In this document: one piece after another, positions 1-5,273 of the stretch
Position numbering within the stretch: the stretch's first letter is position 1
Layout of the letters: every line of letters begins with the position of its first letter
NCBI GenBank assembly: GCA_038232935.1
Contig: JBBSMX010000200.1
Coordinates: 1-5,388, forward strand
DNA from: JBBSMX01 sp038232935
GTDB lineage: Bacteria > Bacteroidota > Rhodothermia > Rhodothermales > JANQRZ01
Direction: 5' to 3'
DNA length: 5,388 nt
Position numbers and translations under genes: made by a program
Notes under the pieces: generated by a model
Seen by the model: the letters and a program-made list of their open reading frames with translations, nothing else
Told to the model about the DNA's origin: nothing
The model's database searches: none

Positions 1-1
1 A

Positions 2-2218
2 CCGCCGCGGCCTCGGACACCGACGAGCCACTACGGCCTGCTCATCGTGCTCATGGGGTGCGTCGCCCTCGGGCTGGCGGCGGCGACGCAGTACGTGGGG
101 TGGGCCTTCGGCTTCCATCCGAACCTCGGCCTTCCGTGGTTCACGGTGCCGGTTGGTTTCGGCAGTATGCTTCGCACGGCGGCCTTCGCGGTGGGCAGTC
201 TCGGCGTCGGGACAGTCGTGGGGGGGCTGTTCGTGCAGAGGCTGAAAGGCTACGTCCGGTTCGGCCCCGCCGTGCTCTTTGTGGCGGCGCTTCTCGTGGG
301 CCTCAGTCTCTGCGAGGGCGCAGACGGGACGATCGTCGTCTACGCGCCGCTCCGGTTTCTCGGATGGGGGCTGGCCTATGGCGGGTTCGAGGAGACGTCG
401 ATCTACTTCGACATGTTCACGCACGGTCTCCTCGTGGGGGGTGGGACGCTCGCCTTCGCTATGGTCGCGGTCCTCGCCGCGAGGAGGTCGTCGGAGCCGC
501 TCGCAAGCACGGGGAGTCAGGGCACGGCGGCGTGGTCGGACGGGAGCGACCTCGCTGGATCGGGGAGCGAGCCGGAAGGAGTCTTGATCGGTCGGCAGCT
601 CGCGGTGGGTTCCGGGAAGAAGCGAGGGGATGGCGGGCAGGTGCTGCGCTACGCCGGCGACGGGCACCTCATCACCGTCGCCCCGACGCGAAGCGGAAAA
701 GGGACGGGGAGCGTCATCCCGAACCTCCTCACCTATCGCGGCTCCGTCATCGTGACCGACCCGAAGGGGGAGAACTACGCCGTCACGGCGCGGTGGCGAG
801 CGCGGATGGGGCAGACTGTCCGTGCCCTCGACCCCTTCGACCAACTCGGCACGATGGCAGAGGCGGCCGGGCGTGCGGCGGGGAGCGAAGCAATGGAGGT
901 GGTTAGGGCGACGTACAACCCGATGGACCTCATCGACCCCTACGGTGACGACTGGCTGGAGTGCGCGAGCCTGCTGGCTGACATGCTCGTTCTCGCGCCG
1001 CAGGGGAAGGGCGAGGAGACGTTCTGGAACGAAGAAGCGAAGGGCCTCCTCGGGGGGCTGATCCTCTACGTGGCGGCGACCGAACTCGACGAAGACCTAC
1101 GGCCGACGGAGCGGCGAACGCTCGCCCGCGTGCGTGAGCTCCTCACGCTCCCGAAGGCGGAGTTCAAGCAGATGATGAAGGACATGCAGGCGTCGCCGCT
1201 CTGCGAGGGCCTGATCCAGCGGGCGGCGTCGCGGCACCTGCAGAAGGAGGACCGCGAGCGCTCCGGCGTCGTCTCGACGGCACAGAGCCACACGCACTTT
1301 CTCGATTCGCCCCGAATGGCCGAGGTGATGAAGCGCTCGTCAGTGGACCTCGCACGGCTGAAGCGCGAGCCGGGCAGTCTGTACCTCGTTCTCCCGGCGC
1401 ACTACCTGGACACGTACAGCCGGTGGCTGCGCCTCGTCATCGCGTCGGTGCTCCACGAGCTCGCGCGGACGCCGGGGCGGGCCGAGATGGACGGCCGGCC
1501 GCGGCGCGTGCTCTTTCTCCTTGACGAGTTCGCCAACCTCGGTCGGATGAACCCGGTGCTCCGGGCCGTCAGCCTGATGGCGGGCTACGGGGTGCAGATC
1601 TGGACCTTCCTCCAGGACCTCTCGCAGTTGAAGGGCACGTACCCCGACCGCTGGGGCACGTTTCTCGCCAATGCCGATGTGCTGCAAGCTTTCTCGGCGA
1701 ACGACCACGAGACGGCCCGGTACCTCTCCGAACTCACCGGCGAGGCGACGGTCTTCGCGCCGTCGGCGAGCGAGAACCTGTCGCGGAGCCGGGGCAAGCA
1801 CGCCTCGCGGAGTCAGGGAGCCGGGCGGAGCTTTGCCGAGCGCGGCCGGCGGCTCCTGACTCCCGACGAGGTCCGGCGGATGCCGCGCGGCGAGCAACTC
1901 CTGTTCGTAAAGGGCACGCACCCCATCCGAGCGGACAAGATCGACTACCTCCGCGACCCCGAGTTCAGAGCGGACGGGAAAGGCCGACCGCTCTTCGACG
2001 AGAACCCGATGCACCTCGCAGGTTGGGGCGTTCGGAAGGGAGACGTGGCATCACCGGACAGGCGACCGACGGGCAGCGCTGCGTCTCCGACATTCGGGGC
2101 GGTGGTCGAAGGGGACAGTGCAGACCGAGTGGGAGCGTTGGACGCAGACGAAGCGCCGGATGCATTCGCACTCGGTCTCGACGATTCGGTCTTACCCCGA
2201 TGGCTTCGCGATCCGTGA
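2..2218 (+). CDS. VirD4/TraG-type type IV coupling protein, 5'-partial
   Basis: This is an inner-membrane ATPase of the VirD4/TraG family, which brings the relaxase-DNA complex to a conjugative type IV secretion channel. Residues are numbered from the GTG at position 47. Hydrophobic segments lie near 1-20, 41-63, 73-89 and 124-145. The family signature follows: a Walker A motif APTRSGKGTG at 212-221 (K218), then IPNLLTYRGSVIVTDPKGEN, and a Walker B LLDEFANLG with D493 and E494. The conserved segments IWTFLQDLSQL and LTPDEVRRMPRGEQLLFVKG come later. The frame stays open from position 2 to the GTG and reads HYGLLIV directly into the first membrane segment, so the true start is probably left of the window. 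At least 738 residues are present, a normal length for the family. About 65 residues after the last conserved block are acidic and low in complexity. The gene converges on rep, 15 bp away. Family assignment is very secure; the subgroup is not determined. Confidence 0.95.
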   Translation, partial: PPRPRTPTSHYGLLIVLMGCVALGLAAATQYVGWAFGFHPNLGLPWFTVPVGFGSMLRTAAFAVGSLGVGTVVGGLFVQRLKGYVRFGPAVLFVAALLVGLSLCEGADGTIVVYAPLRFLGWGLAYGGFEETSIYFDMFTHGLLVGGGTLAFAMVAVLAARRSSEPLASTGSQGTAAWSDGSDLAGSGSEPEGVLIGRQLAVGSGKKRGDGGQVLRYAGDGHLITVAPTRSGKGTGSVIPNLLTYRGSVIVTDPKGENYAVTARWRARMGQTVRALDPFDQLGTMAEAAGRAAGSEAMEVVRATYNPMDLIDPYGDDWLECASLLADMLVLAPQGKGEETFWNEEAKGLLGGLILYVAATELDEDLRPTERRTLARVRELLTLPKAEFKQMMKDMQASPLCEGLIQRAASRHLQKEDRERSGVVSTAQSHTHFLDSPRMAEVMKRSSVDLARLKREPGSLYLVLPAHYLDTYSRWLRLVIASVLHELARTPGRAEMDGRPRRVLFLLDEFANLGRMNPVLRAVSLMAGYGVQIWTFLQDLSQLKGTYPDRWGTFLANADVLQAFSANDHETARYLSELTGEATVFAPSASENLSRSRGKHASRSQGAGRSFAERGRRLLTPDEVRRMPRGEQLLFVKGTHPIRADKIDYLRDPEFRADGKGRPLFDENPMHLAGWGVRKGDVASPDRRPTGSAASPTFGAVVEGDSADRVGALDADEAPDAFALGLDDSVLPRWLRDP

Positions 2219-2233
2219 GTGCGGCCTCTGCTG

Positions 2234-3655
2234 TCAACTGTCGGTGGAAGAGTTTCGTTGATCGAGAAGCGTCGTGAGGTTGGTATCGACGAGACCGCGG
2301 AGGCCGGGGGCGTTGGGGTCGTCTTCGTGCCGGCGTCGGTTGAACGTGTCGAGGAGGGCGACGGCCTCGGCTTCGAGGGCGGTGCGCTCGGCCGGGGAGA
2401 GCGCAGCGAGGCGGGCTTGGAGCGTGGCCTTTTGGTGGGCGAGGTACTCGGCGTTCTCCGCTCTGCGGCGGGCTTCGGTGGCGGCGTGCTCGCGTTGCTG
2501 CTGCGAGGCTTCCCGCTTGGCGACCTTCTTCTTCCGACGAGCGAGGAGGGCAGGGGGGAGGCCGAAGTCCTCGGTGATGGCCTTGACGAGCCAGCCGCCG
2601 GAACGGGGGGCTTGGTCGGTCTCGACGAGGTGGTCGAAGTGGTCGAGTTGGGGTCGGATGCGCTCGGCGTCGTGTTCAGTGGTAAGGCGGCGGGCGGTGT
2701 CGGCGGTGACACCGCGCTCGACGAGAGCGTCGAAGATCGTTCTCTGGTCGGGGGAAAGGGCCTCGATGGGTTCGTCCGCAGGGCTTGGGGGGAGAGCCGG
2801 GGTGCTGATGCGGTCGAACACCAGCTTCTTGCCGGAGTCCGTCTGAGAATCGACGAGGGACCACGTACAGTAGGCTCTCGCGGTAAGCTCGTCGAGGGCG
2901 GGTTCGAGGACCTGCATGACCGAGGAGACGTAGCGCTTCGAGCGCGAGACCTCCAGCTTCACGTGGGCGAGGTGGAGCACGTCGATCTCGGCGTGGGCCG
3001 TGTTGCGGAGGTGCTTATCGAGCCAGCGGTAGAGGCGCTTGGCGACGGGGGAGGGGAGGTCGTAGAAGAACGTGGTGTCGAGGCTCTTGAAGCGGTTCTG
3101 TCGGAAAATGGCGAAGAGCTTCTCGTTCCAGTTGACGGTCAGTGAGGTCTTGCCCGAGTCGGCATCTTCGGCGAATTCGTAGTCGTCGAGGATGTGGAAG
3201 CCGGCCTTGCTGAAGGTCTCCTTCTCGGGGTTCCAGAGGGCATTTGTCGTGATGTAGACGCCGGCGAGTTGGTCGAGAGCGCGTTTAATCCGTTCGTAGG
3301 CGCGGCCGTCGGTGCCCCAGCCCATGAGTTGCAGGAGTTCGTAGGGGACGGCCGTGACGGAGCGCGACTCGAAGTCGTCGCGGGAGGCCTTGTGGAAGAG
3401 CGCGATGAGGAGCTCTTCCGAGGCGTACTCGGGGAGGCCGAACTCGTCGGAGCCGGTGACGATCTTGTAGAACTTGCGGGTGCGGCCCTTGTGGTCCTTG
3501 CCCTTCCATTCGGTCCGGAGGGTCTTGCGGGAGCGGGCGCGGCCGAGCGTGGTGAAGGCCAGCTCGATGAGGCTGAGCTCATCGCGTCCGAACGGAGCGG
3601 GGGCCGTGTCGGGAGTCACTGCTGTGGGGAAGAGGGACGACTGGGGGTCGGGCAT
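2234..3655 (-). CDS. Plasmid replication initiator protein (RepA/TrfA-like)
   Basis: This 473-residue protein resembles plasmid initiators with two winged-helix domains (replication initiator protein A / TrfA-like), which bind origin iterons and help melt the origin. The first winged-helix-like region is about 25-165, with LPEYASEELLIALFHKA and YERIKRALDQLAGVYIT. The second is about 175-285 and contains FYDLPSPVAKRLYRWLDKHL at 197-216, the segment most typical of the family. Residues 340-370 (SGGWLVKAITEDFGLP) resemble a short motif seen in the C-terminal part of related Reps. Residues 372-435 are highly charged and probably coiled-coil. The ATG at 3655 is chosen because it is the first start in the frame and leaves a full N-terminus. 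No Shine-Dalgarno sequence is visible before it. The iterons begin about 180 bp upstream of the start, the usual arrangement for an iteron plasmid whose Rep also acts on its own promoter. The function is inferred from both domain pattern and context. The exact Rep family is less certain. Confidence 0.9.
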   Translation of the reverse strand: MPDPQSSLFPTAVTPDTAPAPFGRDELSLIELAFTTLGRARSRKTLRTEWKGKDHKGRTRKFYKIVTGSDEFGLPEYASEELLIALFHKASRDDFESRSVTAVPYELLQLMGWGTDGRAYERIKRALDQLAGVYITTNALWNPEKETFSKAGFHILDDYEFAEDADSGKTSLTVNWNEKLFAIFRQNRFKSLDTTFFYDLPSPVAKRLYRWLDKHLRNTAHAEIDVLHLAHVKLEVSRSKRYVSSVMQVLEPALDELTARAYCTWSLVDSQTDSGKKLVFDRISTPALPPSPADEPIEALSPDQRTIFDALVERGVTADTARRLTTEHDAERIRPQLDHFDHLVETDQAPRSGGWLVKAITEDFGLPPALLARRKKKVAKREASQQQREHAATEARRRAENAEYLAHQKATLQARLAALSPAERTALEAEAVALLDTFNRRRHEDDPNAPGLRGLVDTNLTTLLDQRNSSTDS

Positions 3656-3718
3656 GGACCGTGGGGGAGTCGGGGGAATAACCTAAAAAAGGTACATCAC
3701 CACCGGGACAACACCTTA

Positions 3719-3746
3719 GTTGTAGTAGAGTATAATAAACTGTAAA
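3719..3746 (-). promoter_or_regulatory. Candidate rep promoter
   Basis: On the minus strand, TTTACA (3746-3741, 5/6 match to a -35 box) is followed after 16 bp by TACAAC (3724-3719, 4/6 match to a -10 box), about 65 bp before the rep ATG. A second possible -10, TATACT (3734-3729), has no good -35. The elements fit a sigma70-type promoter; if the host is a Bacteroidota relative the consensus would differ, so this call is tentative. Confidence 0.35.
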
Positions 3747-3754
3747 GAGTTTAC
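3742..3754. promoter_or_regulatory. Palindrome overlapping the rep -35 region
   Basis: GTAAAGAGTTTAC is a perfect inverted repeat (5-bp arms, 3-bp centre) that overlaps the proposed -35 of the rep promoter. Iteron plasmids often repress rep by binding a Rep dimer at an inverted repeat in the promoter. This site is placed for that role, but it does not contain the iteron core CACG, so it could equally bind another repressor or be chance in AT-rich DNA. Confidence 0.3.
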
Positions 3755-3813
3755 GGGTCTGAACGTCCTCGATAGTAGTCGTTGCATAAAGCTGTTTAAT
3801 AGTGATTTACGGT

Positions 3814-3822
3814 TGTGGATAA
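3814..3822 (-). promoter_or_regulatory. Perfect DnaA box
   Basis: TGTGGATAA on the plus strand is the complement of TTATCCACA, the strongest consensus binding site for the initiator DnaA. It lies 9 bp before the first iteron and next to the AT-rich segment, as expected in an iteron origin that recruits host DnaA. Confidence 0.85.
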
Positions 3823-3831
3823 CTTTGGGGA

Positions 3832-3960
3832 CTTACCACAAAACACGAGGATCGTTACTATAGAACACGTGTCCGCTTACCACAGAACACGAGGGTCCTT
3901 ACTCCAAAACACGATACCGGCTTACTTCAAATCACGTGTCTCTTACTTCAAAACACGAGG
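3832..3960 (+). repeat. Main iteron array, six direct repeats
   Basis: Six 19-bp copies start at 3832, 3854, 3876, 3898, 3921 and 3942, giving start-to-start spacings of 22, 22, 22, 23 and 21 bp. Copy 1 reads CTTACCACAAAACACGAGG. The shared core is TTAC, then two or three variable pyrimidine/A positions, then A(A/G)A(A/T)CACG, followed by a variable three-base tail. The repeat period is close to two helical turns, so bound Rep molecules would sit on one face of the DNA. Variation among the copies and the location upstream of rep exclude a CRISPR array. Confidence 0.92.
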
Positions 3961-3998
3961 GGTCGTGGGGCGGGGAGCTGGTAGCTGGGAGCGCGCGA

Positions 3999-4017
3999 GT
4001 CACTTCAAATCACGTGT
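3999..4017 (+). repeat. Iteron 7, detached from the main array
   Basis: GTCACTTCAAATCACGTGT matches iteron 5 exactly over 16 bases (ACTTCAAATCACGTGT) and differs only in its first bases, where TTAC has become TCAC. It starts 57 bp after iteron 6, separated by a G-rich segment. Confidence 0.85.
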
Positions 4018-4019
4018 GA

Positions 4020-4028
4020 TGTGGAAAA
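4020..4028 (-). promoter_or_regulatory. Second DnaA-box-like site
   Basis: TGTGGAAAA is the complement of TTTTCCACA, which fits the relaxed DnaA consensus TTWTNCACA with one change from the strongest box. It lies between iterons 7 and 8 and has the same orientation as the box at 3814-3822. It overlaps the palindrome at 4022-4035, so binding by another protein is an alternative. Confidence 0.5.
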
Positions 4029-4035
4029 CTTTCCA
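4022..4035. repeat. 14-bp perfect inverted repeat between iterons 7 and 8
   Basis: TGGAAAACTTTCCA has two perfect 6-bp arms around AC. It fills the gap between two iterons and overlaps the second DnaA-box-like site. It could be a binding site for a dimeric protein; nothing in the sequence says which. Confidence 0.5.
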
Positions 4036-4039
4036 GGCA

Positions 4040-4058
4040 CTTACCATAGAACACGATA
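4040..4058 (+). repeat. Iteron 8
   Basis: CTTACCATAGAACACGATA fits the iteron consensus throughout. It starts 41 bp after iteron 7. A degenerate half-site, CTTACC at 4084-4089, follows 44 bp (twice 22) later but lacks the CACG core. Confidence 0.88.
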
Positions 4059-4108
4059 GGCGTGGCGAGGTGGGGAGGGATACCTTACCCATTCTTTGGT
4101 TTTCGCTG

Positions 4109-4143
4109 AAAAAAGCCCCGGCTATCTGGACTGGCAGCCGGGG
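4109..4143 (-). terminator. Intrinsic terminator, leftward
   Basis: On the minus strand a perfect 8-bp GC-rich stem (CCCCGGCT with AGCCGGGG, 12-nt loop) is followed after one base by six T residues, the standard form of a Rho-independent terminator. It would stop transcription entering the origin and rep from the right. No convincing minus-strand gene is visible upstream of it, so it either shields the origin or ends a small transcript. On the plus strand there is no T run directly after the stem. Confidence 0.75.
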
Positions 4144-4162
4144 TGTCGTGTTTTATAGTAAG
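4144..4162 (-). repeat. Iteron 9, inverted orientation
   Basis: Read on the minus strand this is CTTACTATAAAACACGACA, a full consensus iteron facing the other eight. It begins directly against the stem of the leftward terminator at 4109-4143 and marks the right end of the recognisable origin. Confidence 0.85.
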
Positions 4163-4437
4163 AGGATGGTCGATGGAGGCCGCCCTAGGTTACGAGAGGC
4201 TGCGCGGGCAGACGGTACGATGGCGCTGTGTGGTTTCCCGGAAGCAGTCGCGGTGGAGTCAATCTCGTGCGGGAGCGGCCGGGGCGAGAGGACAACGGGT
4301 AGGAGAGTTCTCGCGATGGAATGGGCTTGGGTATGTTGGGTTGGTGCCGGTGGCGGAGAGGCTGGTCTGAGGCAGAGAGAGACACGGGATGGAAGGTCTC
4401 CGCACCCAGTATGCTCGCATGTTGATGCAGCGGGACC
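4163..4437. other. Stretch without a recognisable gene
   Basis: This segment lies between the inverted iteron and the HNH region. The plus strand is rich in G and A. Open frames exist on both strands, but their translations (arginine-, glycine- or proline/serine-rich, with no recognisable motif) look like chance frames. I see no tRNA, promoter or repeat array here. A small leftward RNA ending at the terminator at 4109-4143 is possible but not shown. Confidence 0.5.
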
Positions 4438-4560
4438 GTTATTGCATAGTTCTTAATTAAGTACTGCGGACAGCGCTGATGGGTGGTCTCGGAACGGTGG
4501 GAAGGCGTGGAGGGGAAGGGGACGGTGAGGATGAGAATGGGAAAACGCATATGCAATAAC
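4438..4560. repeat. 11-bp inverted repeat pair flanking the HNH start region
   Basis: GTTATTGCATA at 4438-4448 is perfectly complementary to TATGCAATAAC at 4550-4560, with 101 bp between. Both arms are AT-rich in GC-rich surroundings. Just inside the left arm is the palindrome CTTAATTAAG at 4452-4461. The pair could be the ends of a small inserted element, two operator sites, or a coincidence. Confidence 0.45.
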
Positions 4561-5055
4561 AGACCTAGCGTCGACCGGAAACACGGAGGGGAGCCTCGAC
4601 TCACCGTAGAGCTCATCCCTTCCACGAGTTGGTTCACGAACGCTCGCAGCTATCTCCCGAAGGAAGAGTGGGACCTCGTGCGCCACGCCGTCTACCGCCG
4701 AGCACGCTACCGCTGCGAGGTCTGCAGCGGGCGTGGAGACGAGCACCCCGTCGAGTGCCACGAGGTCTGGACCTACGACGACGAGCGCCACGTCCAACGC
4801 CTGGAGCGGCTCGTCGCGCTCTGCCCGGCCTGCCACCAAGTCAAGCACCTCGGGCTCGCCAGCGTAAACGGGCGCTACGACGAAGCTCTCGACTATCTCG
4901 CCACGGTGAACACCTGGACGCTCGAAGAAGCGGAGCGCTACGCCAGATCGGCTTTCGCGCAGTGGGAGGGGCGAAGTCGGCACGAGTGGACCGTCGATGT
5001 GGGCGTGTTGGAATCGGAGGCCTACCGCAGATGGATCGCACGCAAGCGAACATGA
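4531..5055 (+). CDS. Stand-alone HNH endonuclease-like protein
   Basis: The protein has a compact zinc-supported HNH nuclease fold. From the ATG at 4531 it is 174 residues. Zinc-binding pairs are CEVC (residues 62-65) and CPAC (98-101). The HNH histidines are in ECHEVW (H77) and in CHQVKH (H102 and H106). The usual central Asn is not evident. The conserved part starts near RLTVELIPSTSWF (residue 23) and continues past the nuclease core through a helical region with NTWTLEEAERYA. The start is uncertain. ATGs at 4483, 4531 and 4537 are all in frame, and the first 20-40 residues look unlike the rest. A strong GGAGGGG lies at 4586-4592 with no ATG, GTG or TTG at a suitable distance after it. HNH proteins cut DNA in restriction, homing and phage contexts; the target here is unknown. 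It is probably plasmid cargo. The domain call is firm; the role is not. Confidence 0.85.
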   Translation: MRMGKRICNNRPSVDRKHGGEPRLTVELIPSTSWFTNARSYLPKEEWDLVRHAVYRRARYRCEVCSGRGDEHPVECHEVWTYDDERHVQRLERLVALCPACHQVKHLGLASVNGRYDEALDYLATVNTWTLEEAERYARSAFAQWEGRSRHEWTVDVGVLESEAYRRWIARKRT

Positions 5056-5273
5056 AGGGACCGGCCCACCCCGTGAGGAAGCGCAGGGCGAGTGGAGTAT
5101 CGTCCTTCTCGCCGACCGCTCCGCACGTGCGACGGTGCTGCACGGAACGAGACGCCGTTGCGTATTTTAACGCAGCGTTGTTTTACGCAGCGCCGAGAGG
5201 CATCGTCATTCTCCATCATCGCGCGGTAAGGGCGACGCCTCTGAACGTTAGTGTGAGAGACGATTGGTTGTAA
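5052..5273 (+). CDS. Possible small ORF overlapping the HNH stop codon
   Basis: An ATG overlaps the HNH stop codon (ATGA at 5052-5055), an arrangement that permits translational coupling, and the frame runs for 73 residues to a TAA 29 bp before the transposase start. The product begins MKGPAHPVRKRRASG, is basic, and has a central YFNAALFYAA segment. I recognise no family. The middle is made by the 15-bp tandem repeat at 5161-5190, and the codon pattern is not strikingly gene-like, so a chance frame is quite likely. Confidence 0.2.
   Translation: MKGPAHPVRKRRASGVSSFSPTAPHVRRCCTERDAVAYFNAALFYAAPRGIVILHHRAVRATPLNVSVRDDWL
5161..5190. repeat. 15-bp tandem repeat with hairpin potential
   Basis: CGTATTTTAACGCAG (5161-5175) is followed directly by CGTTGTTTTACGCAG (5176-5190), with 12 of 15 bases identical. 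Each copy can form a short stem (TGCGT with ACGCA at 5159-5174; GCGT with ACGC in the second). The T-rich loops stand out from the GC-rich surroundings. It lies between the HNH gene and the insertion sequence; the function is unknown. Confidence 0.5.

Larger units (their letters stand above)
3677..3812. other. AT-rich segment, candidate DNA unwinding element
   Basis: This is the most AT-rich stretch of an otherwise GC-rich window. It lies between rep and the iterons and ends beside a perfect DnaA box. Two imperfectly repeated blocks, 3735-3756 and 3786-3812, both begin ATAAA, share CTGT, and end in TTTACGG, resembling the AT-rich repeats found in unwinding elements of iteron origins. A small inverted repeat, ACCT-AAAAA-AGGT, lies at 3681-3693. 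The segment also contains the presumed rep promoter. The unwinding role is inferred from composition and position. Confidence 0.5.
3814..4162. other. Iteron-type origin of vegetative replication (oriV)
   Basis: This span contains a perfect DnaA box, eight direct copies of a 19-bp iteron, a second DnaA-box-like site inside a palindrome, and one inverted iteron. It lies immediately upstream of a replication initiator gene and beside an AT-rich segment. Together these are the defining parts of an iteron-controlled plasmid origin, where Rep monomers bind the repeats to open the DNA and copy number is limited by Rep-iteron titration or pairing. The assignment is an inference from architecture, but each element is directly visible. 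Confidence 0.88.

Noticed and set aside
1340..2014. 224-residue open frame on the minus strand
   Set aside because: It is a shadow of the coupling-protein gene, which has Walker A and B motifs in the plus-strand frame. The product looks compositionally random.
2219..3145. 308-residue open frame on the plus strand
   Set aside because: It lies entirely antisense to rep, is made of E/G/V-rich sequence typical of the reverse frame of a GC-rich gene, and has no recognisable domain. The rep frame on the other strand has clear family motifs.
3832..4058. CRISPR array
   Set aside because: The repeats are 19 bp with only 2-4 bp between most copies, vary in sequence, and sit upstream of rep beside DnaA boxes. 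This is an iteron array.
3815..4456. 213-residue open frame on the plus strand
   Set aside because: Its first part is only translated iterons, and the rest has no domain or consistent codon pattern. The region is better explained as oriV.
4185..4637. 150-residue open frame on the minus strand ending 42 bp before the leftward terminator
   Set aside because: The position is suggestive, but the product is a proline-, serine- and histidine-rich string expected from the pyrimidine-rich strand. It also overlaps the 5' part of the HNH gene. Kept only as a possible explanation for the terminator.
4453..4983. 176-residue open frame on the minus strand
   Set aside because: It is antisense to the HNH gene, whose zinc and histidine motifs identify the coding strand.
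5240..5256. Integron attC-like GTTAG sequence
   Set aside because: The match to the attC core site is incomplete and there is no paired complementary core or integrase.
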